Positions 44,726-60,918 of a stretch of DNA of 64,000 nucleotides are shown piece by piece. Below the pieces are notes generated by a model. The model saw nothing but the letters and a program-made list of their open reading frames with translations, made no database searches and was not told the origin of the DNA. The DNA is from Auriscalpium vulgare. Lineage: Eukaryota; Basidiomycota; Agaricomycetes; Russulales; Auriscalpiaceae. Position numbers and translations under genes: made by a program. The stretch lies in NCBI GenBank assembly GCA_019915015.1, contig JAHBBC010000049.1, positions 1 through 64,000 of the forward strand, given 5' to 3'. Each line of letters begins with the position of its first letter. The stretch's first letter is position 1.

Positions 44726-45367
44726 GATGGGCTCAAGGTCGTGAAGTTGAGTGAAGGAGGATGTGGAGGGCCGTAGACGGGGGTGGTAGTAGACGGGTAT
44801 GAATAGATGTCAAGGTCCTGCCTTTCAAACCAGAGATGGAAATGTGAATGGACAGGGGATGGAAGGGGAGGGCAAGGGGGATGGAGAAATGAACATGGAC
44901 GGGCGCCATGTTATATAGGCCTCGAGTGGAAACGGGCTGTCTGACACAGTGCGGCTAAGGATAATAGAGCAAAGGCGGGCTTTTGTCCTCCGGCGCGGCT
45001 TCGGCTGTTCCGCGGTCATGTGACCGTTGCCTGGACGCTGCGCACGTGATGGGAACTGCTTTCCCTTGCCCGTTCCGCATGTGTGTTGTGGCGCGTCCCA
45101 CGAGCGCGTTTATTCTCTGCGCTGCCCGCACCCGGCCAGAGCGCGTCGTCTATGCTGGCCATGGCCACCGCAGGACCTGGCTGGCTGGAGGCCGACCTGG
45201 GCGAGAGCAGGCTCGTTACGTCAGACGCGATCACCTAATCGGGGTTACGCAGGAAATCAATATGGTGTGACTTTGCACGGCGAGCAAGGAATAAAAAGTT
45301 AGCCCGCCACCGCTGTCCGCGCATCCCCTCCGTCTCTGCCACCGCGCCCGCCCGCTCCCCCTCCGCG
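44726..45367. other. Divergent promoter region, peptidase / ERG3
   Basis: 642 bp between two starts. It has a TATA box for the peptidase and an AATAAAAAG TATA-like sequence near 45290 for the desaturase. No gene is seen. Confidence 0.5.
44911..44917 (-). promoter_or_regulatory. TATA box upstream of the aspartic peptidase gene
   Basis: Minus strand reads TATATAA, 186 bp before the start codon. The leader between them is CT-rich on the coding strand, common in highly expressed fungal genes. Confidence 0.45.
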
Positions 45368-46598
45368 ATGGATGTTGTTTTGAAGATCGCAGACGACTGG
45401 CTGCTCGACGCCGTCTGGGCCCGCGCGGTCCCGCTTTCGGCATTTGCAGCGCCACTTTCCTCCAAGCTCGCCGCTAACACGTCTTCGCACACATTGCTCG
45501 ACGAGTCCACATGGCACGCCCTCGTCGCCCACTTACCACATCCACCGCTCCCCGCCAATGCGTCGCTCTATCTCCCCGGCCCCGTCTCCGCCTGGCCACG
45601 CGACTATATCCCGCGCCAGCTGCTCTCCCTCTCTGCAATCACTATCGTCGGCATCTATGTCCTCTACTTCCTATTCGCTGGCCTTTCCTATTACTTGATA
45701 TTCAACCACGAGATGATGGAGCATCCGCGCTTCCTCAAGAACCAGGTCAAGCTCGAGATTCAATGTAGCATCAATGCCTTCCCTGGCATGACCCTCCTCA
45801 CCCTGCCGTGGTTCCAAGCGGAGGTCATGGGGTATACAAAACTCTACGACCGCATTGATGAGTACGGCTGGACATACCTCGTCCTATCCGTACCCTTGTG
45901 CGTGCCGCTCTCGAGCATTATCCGATTTTCTCCCCGTCTCACCGAAGTTGTCTCCCAGGTTCCTGCTTTTCACCGACTACGGCATCTACTGGGTGCACCG
46001 CTTGCTCCACCACCCGCTGGTCTACAAGTACATCCACAAGCCGCATCACAAATGGCTCAGTACGTCGCGTATCGATCGCGTTCATTTCGGCCGCTGACGG
46101 CTCCCAATAGTCCCCACGCCCTTCGCATCCCACGCGTTCCACCCCGTGGACGGCTACCTCCAGTCGGTCCCGTACCACGTGTTCATCCACGTCTTCCCCT
46201 TGCATCGCTACCTCTACCTCGGGCTATTCGTATTGGTCAACATCTGGAGCATTCTCGTGCGTCCCACCGCTCCCTCCCACGGAATGATTCGCTGACCTTC
46301 GCCAATTCACAGATTCACGACTCCGACATGATCACGGGCCACTTCCTCGAGAAAGTCATCAACGGCCCGGCCCATCACACGCTGCACCACCTGTACTTCA
46401 CCGTCAACTATGGCCAGGTACGCACCGTCACTGATCGTCGCGTCGTTCGTTGCTAATGCCCCCGGTTCGCAGTACTTCACATGGGCAGACCGGTTTGGCG
46501 GCTCATACCGCCAGCCCGAGTCGTCGCTCGACCCATACCTCGAGGTGAAGGCGAACAAGGCCGCCAACGAGAAAGTCGCCCTCGGCAAGCAACAATAG
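45368..46598 (+). CDS. ERG3: C-5 sterol desaturase
   Basis: Exons 45368-45897, 45959-46059, 46111-46256, 46313-46417 and 46473-46598 give 335 residues. The enzyme introduces the C5-C6 double bond in ergosterol synthesis in the ER membrane, using di-iron held by histidines. The three histidine boxes are present: HRLLHH (about 189-194), HKPHH (about 202-206) and HHTLHH (about 280-285). Hydrophobic segments [20 protein letters not shown] and [14 protein letters not shown] fit membrane anchoring. The long N-terminal part before the first helix ([20 protein letters not shown]) is typical of fungal Erg3. The end (EKVALGKQQ) lacks a di-lysine ER signal at the usual position. Confidence 0.93.
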
Positions 46599-47077
46599 CG
46601 TCCAGGTCGTTCTGATTCAGAGCACACACATAGAGCAGGGGACGCAACAGGAGAAGTGATTTATGACCTATGATTTTGCTTAATCTGCCGTTGTACTTAC
46701 CAAGGGGTCGTGTGTCTTAATTATGCATACCGACGGTCACCGTATACCACCCATCACCATCCCAAGCATTGTTTATTATCTGTCGTTCTCAGCGACACCT
46801 TTAGTAGCCGTGTCGTATGCATGAATATCATTTCGATGCTTCCATTTGGTCCATTGTCTGCGCGCATGCCTCCATGTTGCCAGCACCTAGAGAACGCAGA
46901 AAGAACCCTGATGGAAACTACGCATACCTCACATCTGTCGCCAAGGAACGAGACAATAGCACGACTGCGGAGAAGGACACCATTGCTCTTCGTCTCCATA
47001 AAAACGCCAAGTACAATACATGAAGTAAATCAAAAGCGAGTCGTAACCGTAGCACCGACATACCACACAAAAGCCCT
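46599..47077. other. Convergent intergenic region, ERG3 / RAE1
   Basis: Holds the 3' untranslated regions of two convergent genes. No further feature is seen. Confidence 0.5.
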
Positions 47078-48587
47078 TCACCGCTTCTGCGTGCGCTTCT
47101 TCACCTCTTCGTCCTTCGTCGCGTGCAGCATGATCTTGTTCGGGTGGCCCGGCGTCATGCCGGAGTGCCCCTTTGACCAGTCGTACGACACCGCGTACGC
47201 GAAGATGCTGCCTGTGCGGTTGAACGCGCTCGCAGAGATCGGGCCCGGGCACGGGTCGAAGGCTACCACCCGCAAAAATCAGGACGGCTGGGGTAAAAAG
47301 GCAACAGGAGACTTACTCTTCAGGCGGACACGAGAGTCCTTGTCCCAGAAGTTAATGGTGCCGTCGGAGCCTGGCGCCATGTCAGGGAGGTGAAGCATCA
47401 GAGGGGAGGGAGAGGCGCACCGCAAGTCGAAAATGTTCCGTGCACGGGGTGGAACGAGATGTCATTCACCGCGTATACGAGCGACTGGTCCTTCGTCGCT
47501 GGCGACTGGTCCCGGCGATGGCATTTGAAAGAAAAGTTGTTCCTGCGACGTATCTCCCTCAGCAAAAGGACAAGCCTTACATATGCGTGAACTTACTGTG
47601 AGTCTTTCTCATCGACGTATCTGCAGCCTACATGAGCCTCCGCCTACGCACGCAAGGGACATACGAGCTTACTGAATCGCGACACGCCCCTCAACGCTGC
47701 CCACCGCAAAGCCATTGCCTGCCGGGAAGCACGACACCACACGCGTCTGCCACTTCAGCGGCGACACCATGGTCTACACACCCCGCCAATCAGCCCTCGA
47801 CAGTCAAAGAAAGGGGCTCCGGGATAGCGCACCTTGTACGCGGTGTTCGGGTTCGTCAGGTTGAATATCTGGATGTGCCGCTCCGCCGTGCCGACGACCA
47901 TGAGCGGCCACGCAACGTCGAACGTGTAACAGCGCTCTGGGAGCGTCACGGTCGACACCGGCGCCGAGCTGCGCGTGTCCCAATACTGCGTGCACCCCGC
48001 TGCATGTCAGTCCGCGTTCTCCGAGCGCGGGAGGGGCCCGACGCACCTTTATTGTTTTATCCCAGCTCCCCGTTGCTAGGATCCCGCCCTGGGGCGTCTC
48101 GACCCACTTCACGACCTTGATGGGCGCGTCGTGCTGCGCTACTTGTTGCGCCTGCCCCGTCTGCACGTCGAACAGCCGCGCCGCGTTGTCCCCGCCACCC
48201 GAGATAATCTTCGTGCCCTCCTGCATAAGGGGGGGGGGAAAGGAAAAGGTCAGCAGCGCGAATGGAGCGATGGCAAGAGGACGCACTTTGTTCCAGCAGA
48301 CACTCATTACCGGGCCCTGGTGCGAATACATCGCCTTCCCCTGTGTCTGGCCGTTGGCCCCTACCTCATAGATGCGCACCTACCACAAGCGTCAGTATGC
48401 ACTATTCGCCATTGTGAAGGAGAGCACGCACATTATTGTCCCAACTGCCCGCCGCGAGGTAGTCCACAGCCGGCGAGAACGCGAGGGACGAGATGGAGTC
48501 TGGCGGGGGATCCGCGACCTCAACGTCCTTGTCCGCCGAGGTGGACACGTTCGCGGTCGCCGGGGTGGACGAGCCGAAGAACGCCAT
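47078..48587 (-). CDS. RAE1: mRNA export factor RAE1/Gle2, WD40 protein
   Basis: Nine exons (48587-48432, 48379-48287, 48220-48047, 47985-47833, 47773-47673, 47620-47597, 47542-47421, 47370-47317, 47262-47078) give 353 residues. Rae1 is a seven-blade WD40 propeller that binds Nup98 (GLEBS motif) at the nuclear pore and helps poly(A) RNA export. Visible blades include [95 protein letters not shown] and [20 protein letters not shown]. The family phrase [20 protein letters not shown] is restored by joining exons 5-7, which include a 24 nt exon. It is convergent with ERG3. Confidence 0.95.
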
Positions 48588-48721
48588 GATGAATGTCGAG
48601 GTGAAAGTGGGTCAGTGAAAAGGGGCGTGGCGAGTCAGTCAATTACAGAGACTCGGACGCGTCCAGGACTCCAACGCGCGGCACCGCGTGTGACACTTAG
48701 GCGCCCGGGCGAAGAAACTGG

Positions 48722-48729
48722 AGAAAAAT
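48722..48729 (-). terminator. RNA polymerase III terminator of the tRNA gene
   Basis: The minus strand reads ATTTTTCT immediately after the tRNA discriminator base, a T5 stop. Confidence 0.7.
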
Positions 48730-48801
48730 CGACGAACCTGGGACTCGAACCCAGAACCGCTAGCGCCGGAAACTAGCACGCTACCATTGCGCCAGCTCGC
48801 C
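48730..48801 (-). tRNA. tRNA-Arg (anticodon CCG)
   Basis: 72 nt fold into a full cloverleaf. The acceptor stem is GGCGAGC with GTTCGTC (two G-U pairs), the D stem GCGC with GCGT, the anticodon stem CTAGT with GCTAG around the loop TTCCGGC, and the T arm CTGGG-TTCGAGT-CCCAG. The anticodon is CCG, which reads CGG (arginine). No intron. The A box and B box (GGTTCGAGTCC-like) are good. Confidence 0.95.
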
Positions 48802-51029
48802 TTTCTTAATGTTTCCTCTTTCCTGCATGATGATATTCTTTGCTCGTCGCCTTCATTTTCCTGCGGCACTTACACCCGGAATCCATATTGTGCTTGAGAG
48901 AATTAAATAATCCTTCCAAGCTAGCAGGAACACAGACTGCTGCTCTGTTCCGCCTCCTCGGGTCTGTGGCGATCGTCTCATCTCCAACTCCGAGGCTCCG
49001 CTGCGTCTTCGATCTCAAGCGTTTGCAACTGCCTACACGACTGCATCATGGTCTTGAGCTCGTGGAACGGTTCCCTTAAACCACGCGGCGAACAGCTATC
49101 TTGTTTCCCCGCAGAGACAAGACAAAATATGTGCACCCATACCGCATGTACACGCTAGACCATCTTCTTGTATCTGCGTGCACTGGCGCTGCGGCTACTG
49201 CAGCCCGGGTGCGTTGAAACTGGATCGTATATCTGTGTCGACGAATGTTTACAGTACCTCGATTCCTCCGGATCCCTCCCGAGTCCCGCGAGGTTGCGTG
49301 CCTCCCATCAGCTTCCTTCATTAGGGCTTCCACGCCTTAATTTCGGGTCCTACGAGCTGCTCGTTCGACAACACCAACAGGCCTCGAATTCCCGAGTCGA
49401 GCTCAACGACGTTTCCCGCGACATTACACCGTCCAGGGGCGAGCGCTCGGTCCTACATTTGCCGCCGATTACCAGCAGTCTAGTCCACTGAACCTCACCT
49501 CCTTCGAAGCCCTGGCCAGCAGTGAGCACAAGCATTATCGCCCTGTGCGCAACGCCGAGGCCACGATCGGCGGGCTTGACGAGAGCAAGTTCGCCCAACG
49601 CCCGTCACCGTCCGGAGCTTGTCGTCCCTCGACGATGGGTTCCTCAACTTTTGTCCCCGGAAAGCCCCGGAACCAACCTCGACACCATCATCAGTCCGTC
49701 AAAACCGCACCTCTTCTCGCGGCATGCGGACGCCCTCGCTGGTTGGCGTGAAGACGAAGACCGAGCCTGGGAGGTTAAATTCACTACAACCGCGGCCTCT
49801 TGCCGCAAGCCAGCAGCAATTGCCCTCGACCATCGCACGTAGATGGCCCGCGACCACCGCCCCAGCGGCGACTATTCGTGCGTAACTGCGAGCGATATTG
49901 ACGAACTCGTGGCGCATCGGCGACGTGTCTACGAACGTCGCCTACGACACTATGATTTCGCTGACAAAAGTCGTTCAACAGCGAGCGCATGGGGAAGGAC
50001 CTAGTCAGCTTCGTACTCGCGTTTCAGCATTCAATTGTTTACTCACGTTCTGTGCCCATGACTCCTCTTTTTCTTACTGGTACCAAACCCGCACACAATG
50101 GGATGAAAGTTCTGCTAGCAACGCGCGCGCTGCCGCGAGCCTCGCGCCATATCAATCCTTCTCAGCAATTGTGCTGTCCGTCCACAGATGACTGACCTTG
50201 GGACACACGTTCTGTACCGCGGGTCTGACAACTGACCTTGGCACGAGGGGGACTTGGGCAAGTCCAGAGCACAGACGGGCTTCGAGAGGGCACACCGTGC
50301 GCAGGGGCAGCCCGACTAGGCTTGCCAACGGCGGATTCTTCGTGGTTATTATGCCGATGTTCGGATCATCCCCGCGCGCTCGAGTTCTCACTTGCCCGCC
50401 CCCCAAAAATACCGCGCGTCTTCTTCGTCTCCTTCCGGCATTGAACGCGGCGCTGGCGCATGCTTTCTAAACATTGGCAGTACATCATATATAGGTAACA
50501 TGGAGCCAGATCCAGAGTATGACAACACGGCGGACAAGAGAAGGGGCGATAAACAAGCAGCACATAACAGCTGGACGCGGAGATTATGCAGGATGTATCG
50601 ATGTTGGGGGTCAGAGAGGGGCAGGTTCGTTGGGGGTCGTCGGCAAGGAAGTACTGTATAGGCTACGAGGGGTCAGGGGCGGGGAAGGCGATTAAGACTA
50701 AAAACACGGGTGATGGGTGTAGAGTTACAGCGGCATGTGCCAGAAATCCGGGATAGATAGCTATCCCGCGTGCCAGCGAAATGAAGGAAAGATGTCGGCA
50801 GGGTGAAGGGCGGTAACGACAGTTGCAGGGGACAGCGAAAGGAAATGGGGTAATAAAGATGACAGAAAGTGATTGATGCGATAGGCGATACAGGTGAGCG
50901 TAGACGTGAACCATGAGTGTTGATGAGGGGTGTCAGATCCTAACCAGGGATGCGAGCTCTATTCGACCATGCGGGGTGATAAGTATGCGGATGCGGATGC
51001 GGGTGCGAGAGACGGATGAAGTGGACGGG
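48802..51029. other. 2.2 kb intergenic stretch, no protein gene seen
   Basis: Frames on both strands are short and without domains or splice logic. It separates the tRNA from the 3' end of the LAMMER kinase gene. Confidence 0.45.
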
Positions 51030-53015
51030 TCAAATTTCCAGCGGAACCGCGATTGCGAAGTACGGGTGATTCAGCGCGTCTCGAACCGTGATCCGCTGTG
51101 CAGGGTCGAATATGAGGAGTTTGTGAACCAAGTCTAGGAAGTGGCGGTTGATGATATCTGTCGGTGGGATAATTTCCTGCACATACAGCCTGTCAGCACG
51201 AGAAAGCGCTGCGCGGCCAAATACAAGTGCATACCTGGAGACTTCTTGTGGCGCGCACTTCCTTCTTGGATTGCTTCGTGGCCTTCGGTTTCGGCCAATC
51301 AAGCTTGTTGCCCTCCTTGAAGTACTCCGGTTTCGACCGTGCGCCGGCACGGCCGAACCGTTCTGGCATCTTTCCCATAACCATCTCCATCATCGCCAGA
51401 TGTTCGAGGTTGTCGTGCGTTTGAAAAAGCGCGATCCCTGTGTAGAACTCGACCAGTATGCATCCTAGGGAGAATGCATCGCATGGGTACGACCACCCAA
51501 GCCCTGTATGACTGAATCAGCAACGCACGACAGGCCACATGTCGAGATACTAACCGAGAATGATTTCCGGTGCGCGATAATGACGCGTTGAGACGACATT
51601 TGAGTGATACTCCTCCTGAAATGTTGCCGATCCGAAGTCGATGAGACGGATATCTGTCGTCTCCAGAATGCGTTTCAATCGTGGAGGTGCGTTGCGCTGA
51701 CACGGATACAATCAGTCGAGTGACAGGCCAAGAAACCACGGTGCATTTACCTTCCCTGGTGTTGGAATTGGGACGGTTCGAGAGTCATTGTGCACCAACA
51801 ATATGTTTTCGGGCTTGAGATCCGTGTGAATCAAGTGCAGGTCGTGAAGAACTGAGGGCCGTGGTTAGCGATAAGCTCACAACGGCTGATGGGAAGCGGA
51901 ATCTTACAAGCAACGCTTCCCAAGAGTTGACGTGCGAAGGCTTGTATGTGGTGTCGCGGGAACGGGGCAAACTCGTTCTCCTTCAAAAAGTCGTAGACGC
52001 ACATCCCCAAGAGTTCAGAAACCAAGCAGATGTGGTTCCGATGGTCAAACCACTCCAGTAGATGTATGCAATTACTGTGAATGAGTGGGTCAGGGCGGTT
52101 CACCACGGCGAGAGGGTCGATACTAACTGCCGGTTCATGGGATCCCGCTCCTTGAGCCGTTGCAATACACGTACTTCAATCTTACTTGCGTCGCGGTACT
52201 TTTGTATTGCTCGAATGATCTTGATCGCGACCCTGTTCCCAGTTTTCAAGTCGAATGCCTCCACGACCTTGCCGAAGGTCCCTTGGCCCAGCAGTCGAAC
52301 CGTGCGATCTACGCATGTCCCTGTCAGTCCTGAGGGGATCCGATCGAGCATAAGGGCTTACAGCGCTTGTGAATGATGTCATCCGGAGTGACTATGTAGT
52401 GGCCCTCTTTATCGTCGCATGCAGGCTGCGCGGCGGTCTGCTGCGGGGTCAGCGCGACAAGGGTCCCCGAAATGCGGATATGCGTACCTCGGCCGAAGTG
52501 ACCCCGTTCGTGTTGTTCCACTGTGATGAGGCCCCTGCACCGGTGACGGTGAGCTGCGCATTCCCAGCGGCCTTCTTCGCGATCGTGCCTGTTTCAACAT
52601 CGCCCTCGCGCTTGCGTTTCTTGGGGGCAGGGAGGGGGAGGGTCGTGGAGGAGGTACTGGAGGACATAGCCTGAGCTTCTGCGGCGGCACGGGCCCTGGT
52701 CCTTATCGGGGCAGAGTACTGTGGAGGCTGGTAGGAGGCCGAGTAACCCGCGGTGTGGGTCGTGGTTGCGGGAGAGGCAGTTGGGGGCGGGGGAGTGTCG
52801 TCAATAACGATAACCTCTCTGAGCCTGCCTTCCTGGTCGAACTCCTGCACTTCGGAGTAGGAGACGGTGTACTGGTGACCGCGCTTGCGCTTGCGTGTGG
52901 CGACCGGGGGCGTGGGCAGGACCACATTGGAATGCCTGTTGACGGCGCTGGTGATGGACGGCCGCGGGTACTGCGGCATGAGATGCTGGGGGACGTGCTG
53001 GATGGCCGTTTGCAT
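51030..53015 (-). CDS. LAMMER (CLK/Kns1/Lkh1) dual-specificity protein kinase
   Basis: Exons 53015-52488, 52440-52362, 52308-52128, 52074-51908, 51851-51751, 51696-51555, 51503-51235 and 51176-51030 give 537 residues from this Met; an in-frame Met at 53129 would add 38. LAMMER kinases phosphorylate SR-type splicing and growth regulators. The N-terminal part is disordered with a basic patch ([14 protein letters not shown]). The kinase domain (from about 205) shows [14 protein letters not shown] (Lys near 232), [35 protein letters not shown] and [20 protein letters not shown]. The signature helix reads [11 protein letters not shown], with Met where the last Arg of EHLAMMER is expected. It ends [15 protein letters not shown]. 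It is divergent from the MYST gene. Confidence 0.93.
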
Positions 53016-54000
53016 CGTCGACGGCGACGAGGAGGGGGACAAGGGGCTGAGCGGGGGGATTGGGCGATACTGGCGGACAGAGGACAGCAGCAATGTGAAA
53101 GCACATCCGGTCGCTGGGTTGTGTGTCACTGTTTGGTCACGCTGCCACCGGGTTTACGTTCGCGGCCCCGTCGCGCATCGCCAGCCCGCCGTCTCCGGAG
53201 CGTCCACGCAGCCTCGTTCGGGCGAGCTGGGGCTCACCGTCGCCCGCCGCAGAGGGGGCCACAGCACGCCGACCGAGCGATCCCGCCCGTCTGCTCCTCG
53301 TCCCAGCATCACGTGCACCGTCACGCCCGTCACGCATGTTCGGGCTGGACGACCCATGCCAGGGATGCAGCGGCCCCATTGTTCTGCGCAGTGGGAGCGT
53401 CGCGGTCCACAAGGTTCACAATTAGATTTGGGGTGTTTGCCACGGCATCCCCCGCTTGATCATCTCGCTTCACTCGCCCCGTCCCGGCCCAAACCCGTGG
53501 ACATAAGTCCCTCGTCACCAGAGCATGTGCGAATGTGTGATACACTGGGACCCTACTTGTTGATTGCACTGATTGCACGTCTTAGGAAATCGGGCGCTCG
53601 GCGGAGAGACGTAGGCTGTTGCGCCATCCTGTCATCGAAACGGGGTATGTACACAGCCGCCGACGCTCTGCTGTGCGTAGACCAGGCGAACGGAACGTTG
53701 ACGGACGCACTGAGAGACCCCCACCGCTGTAATATTGCTGGCGAACTTGCGATACAGGTGTAGGCGAGGCGTTTCAATCCAAGTCGCGCGATACGATACA
53801 GAGCGTGAGAAATGGGGCGGCGGCGGCCTGGACCCCGGTCTCCGCTGCAAGCTCCGGGGTCCGGTGCCAAACATACCACAACTCGTGCTCGACGGCCAAG
53901 TCTCAAGCGGTGGTAAGTAAGCTGGAGCTCGCCGTCGTCCATTCCCCGCCTCCATCGTCCCCGTCGACGCTGCGCACTTCCGCAGTCGCGCCACCTTGCT
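53016..54000. other. Divergent promoter region, LAMMER kinase / MYST acetyltransferase
   Basis: 985 bp without a supported gene. Its first part may include the kinase leader, since an in-frame Met lies at 53129. Confidence 0.45.
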
Positions 54001-57885
<3,885 letters not shown>

Positions 57886-58181
57886 CCTACATCATGAATT
57901 AATCCTTGCAGTATTTCTGTGTCTTACGGTGTATAACCATTCTTTGTTTGTCTTCACATATATACACTTCAATATTCAGCCGTTACCAGAAGTTACGGAA
58001 GCATATTTGATGCATGCGAAAGAGTCCGTGTCTCAGAGCAAAATTACATGGTGCTAACATGCCTACAAGTTCGGGAGCGGCCCAGGTAGTATGCTTTTGA
58101 TGAACATGTTTCGTTCTTCGATAGCCGCGTACAAATACAGCGCACAGGAGTGCCTTACAGTACTTCAAAGAGGCCGCCAAC
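57886..58181. other. Convergent intergenic region, MYST / GFA-domain gene
   Basis: Contains the 3' untranslated regions of both genes, with several T-rich and TATATA segments. No gene is seen. Confidence 0.5.
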
Positions 58182-59426
58182 TCAGTTTTCTTCGGGATCG
58201 ACCTTGCGTTTCTTCGCTTCAGTGCCTCCGTTCGCGCTGTGTCCCTTGTATTTCGGCATGACTCTGAAGGCATGCATGTTAGCAAGTCCCGGACGCCCAG
58301 CAAAGGATGATTCGTCTCACCCTTGGTCTGCAGACAGCTCCTGCATCAAACGCTGCAGCCCACGGCCGAATCAGCACCGTGATCCACAGGAAGCAGGGCA
58401 CTTACGCTTGCTCCCTTATGACCTTCCCATTTCGGTCTGTAGGATATGATATGTCAAGCTCGACGCCGTACGAAGGTACGCAGAGGGAAAACGCACATCC
58501 CATCGGGCACCTCCAGCACGCGCTCCGCGTAGAAGATGTGGCACGTTGGCTGGAAGTCGGTCGGCACTTTGCCCTGTGGAAAGTGAAACGACGACGGATA
58601 CGCGAGTACGGTTTGACGGCCCTCGTCGAAGAGCGGCGAACGGCATGTATCGCAGGATACCTGTAGTAGGTGAGTTCAAGCCGGAGCCGAGTTTGGGCTC
58701 GGCGATTCACCTTCACCGGGACGTGGTGCTCGGACTTGCGTCTAGTGCACACAATGTAAGAGATAGAACTGAAGGAAAATAAGGCTCACTTTTCTGTGCT
58801 GAAGAAGTGGAGGCTGTTGTTCTCATTGCGAACAAGGCGAACCGATGTCTGGTCGCATGAGATGAGTAGATGAGCCCTGAGACGGATGGCTGAAGCAACC
58901 TTCGGGAATATGACGGCCCATTGAAAAGGTGCACCTGCAATGGAGCAACTCAGCGAAAGTGATAGAGGCGCGCGCTGAGTACACCCACCATGGAGGCCTT
59001 GGCATTGCTTGCAGTGGCAATGCTTCGCGTCCAGGGGGTCACCATGGACTTCAAACTTGACTATATGCGCGCATTGGCTCGTCACCTCAGGTCCACAGAC
59101 TATATGCGTACCATTTCCGCACCAGCACTCACTTGACCGACCGTCAGAGCGCTGCGACCCCCATTCGTCGAGCGAAACACCCACCTGACATACTTTGGCG
59201 TAAACTTGTCGCCCTCGGAGTTCCAAAAGTAGGGCGGCTTGTTCATGAAGTCTCCTTCCCCGCTGCCGCCATTCCGGCTGGGGACAGGGCCTGTCCATCC
59301 GGTGTCAGGAATGTCCTTTTTTACGTCGACCTGGGCGGGGTCGTGCTCGGGCGGCGGGCGAGGGATGTCGGAGTGCTGTCCCTGCTTGGGCTCGCTCTCT
59401 GGGTGAGCGTTGGGCTGGACAGGCAT
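58182..59426 (-). CDS. GFA/CENP-V domain zinc protein
   Basis: Ten short exons (59426-59185, 59131-59112, 59060-58989, 58934-58900, 58848-58790, 58741-58711, 58660-58497, 58436-58406, 58352-58321, 58263-58182) give 255 residues in frame. The GFA domain (glutathione-dependent formaldehyde-activating enzyme / CENP-V family) binds zinc through CWCGN, HCHCKQCQGLHG and VSCDTCRSPLFDEG, all present in that order. Also visible are GAPFQWAVIFPK and NENNSLHFFSTEK. The N-terminal 80 residues are Pro-rich and probably disordered. A C-terminal KKRKVDPEE could act as a nuclear signal, by inference. The catalytic role of fungal members is not established. Exon 2 is 20 nt. Start codons of this gene and the next are 176 bp apart, divergent. 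Confidence 0.9.
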
Positions 59427-59491
59427 GGTAATAGTATGGGGGAGAGTTGGAATGTCGCCATTTAAGTACTATCCGGGAGGAAGACGCGTCG

Positions 59492-59499
59492 TGACGTCA
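59492..59499. promoter_or_regulatory. CRE-type palindrome TGACGTCA
   Basis: A perfect palindrome followed by ATA in the short divergent promoter between the GFA-domain gene and the DUF1295 gene. The context matches the site at 34910. Confidence 0.45.
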
Positions 59500-59602
59500 A
59501 TATCATCATCTCGAACTCCTCCACGTGACCGTACGATCGAGCGCGTCCATCGCGTCTTGAACACCTCTGACGCACTTGCCTTTCTTCCTCTCACTCACCA
59601 CC

Positions 59603-60918
59603 ATGAACGCGTTCTCCAGGCTCCTCCCCGTCGCTGGTGCTGCATACGGTCTGCAGGCAGGTATGTGGCTACCTGGCACCATGTGCATACGTACTCTGAG
59701 TCGTCGACCGCGCCCACAGTGCTCGCGGCCATCTTCGTTCCGCAGGCAAACGAAAAGTACTACGACCTCGGGGGTGCCCTAGGCTTCATCTCCACCACCT
59801 TCGTATCTCTCTATTACCCTACCCTCAAGGCTAAGCTATGGGAAGGGAAAGCATACGCCACGTTCCCACCACTTTCTAGCTTCGCCCCGAGACAGCTGCT
59901 CTTGACCGCTGCCCTGGGCATCTGGACCGTTAGACTCGGATCCTTTCTTGCGCTGGTACGTATAGTAATCTGACGCACGTCTATCACTCAATGGCCTTCG
60001 TGCTGCTAGAGGGCGATCAAAGCCGGTGGCGACTCTAGATTTGACGAAGTGAAGCATCAGCCCGCCAAGTTCACCGCGTTCTGGATGGCCCAAGGTGAGT
60101 CGACATACACTGAGTCAATGGTCTATGCTTACTTTTTTCCTTTCAGCCACTTGGGTCTTCCTGGTTGGCTTCCCAGTCTATCTTGTACGCGTCCTTGCAG
60201 TTCCGCGTATCGCTGTGATTTACCCCCGACCGTCAGGCGAATACGCTTCCTGCGCACCTTCACCCAGGTCTATCTGGACGTGACTTTGCCGCCCTCGGGA
60301 TATATGCGGGGTCCCTACTCTTCGAGGTCATCGCTGACCGCCAGAAATCCGCGTGGCGCCACGCCAAGGACAACAAGCAGCACGATCAGAAATTCATAAC
60401 TAGCGGGTTATGGAGCATCAGCAGGCACCCGAAGTGCGTACCAGCAGTACATAAGTTCCGCATGAAAATGTCTCACCGCATTGGTTGAACAGCTATGTCG
60501 GGGAAGTAGGCATCTGGACCGGAATCTGGGCGATGTCGACAGCCTCCCTCAGCACTCCATATTTCCCCAGGGGTGCATTCGCGCTAGCTGCTATCAGCCC
60601 CTTCATAACTTACCAACTCTTGCGGAATGTCAGTTTATATATGCACGTCTCCTTTATCGTCCCTTGCTCATCTTGCCCTTCTAGGTGTCTGGTGTTCCGC
60701 CGCTCGAGGTACATGCTGCAACGGATCTTCTATGCACTACCTCACTGTCTCTCATTCACCACCTCACAGAAATCGGCAGAGAAGAAATGGGGCAGCGACC
60801 CGGATTGGAATACCTACAAAAGGTTAGCCACCCCTCCACCATACCTAGCTTTGGTTCTGAATTTGGTGACGGCGACAGGACCGTGCCTGTCTTCTGGCCC
60901 CTCGGCAGCAAGGAGTGA
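59603..60918 (+). CDS. DUF1295 / steroid 5-alpha-reductase-like membrane protein
   Basis: Nine exons (59603-59660, 59720-59955, 60010-60094, 60147-60184, 60237-60433, 60493-60628, 60685-60708, 60770-60822, 60879-60918) give 288 residues. The C-terminal half has the DUF1295 pattern shared with steroid reductases and isoprenylcysteine methyltransferases: FEVIADRQKSAWR, FITSGLWSISRHPNYVGEVG, SPFITYQLLRNVSGVPPLE and KWGSDPDWNTYKR. Hydrophobic segments GALGFISTTFVSLYY, QLLLTAALGIWTVRLGSFLA and TWVFLVGFPVYL fit a multi-pass ER or similar membrane protein. Reductase activity is inferred from family only. Exon 7 is 24 nt. Confidence 0.88.

Noticed and set aside
40224..46598. Secondary-metabolite cluster around the MFS transporter
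   Set aside because: Neighbours are a peptidase and ERG3, with no synthase, P450 or tailoring enzymes. ERG3 belongs to primary sterol metabolism.
46710..47393. Plus-strand ORF of 227 codons
   Set aside because: It is antisense to the last exons of RAE1, whose frame is supported by family sequence.
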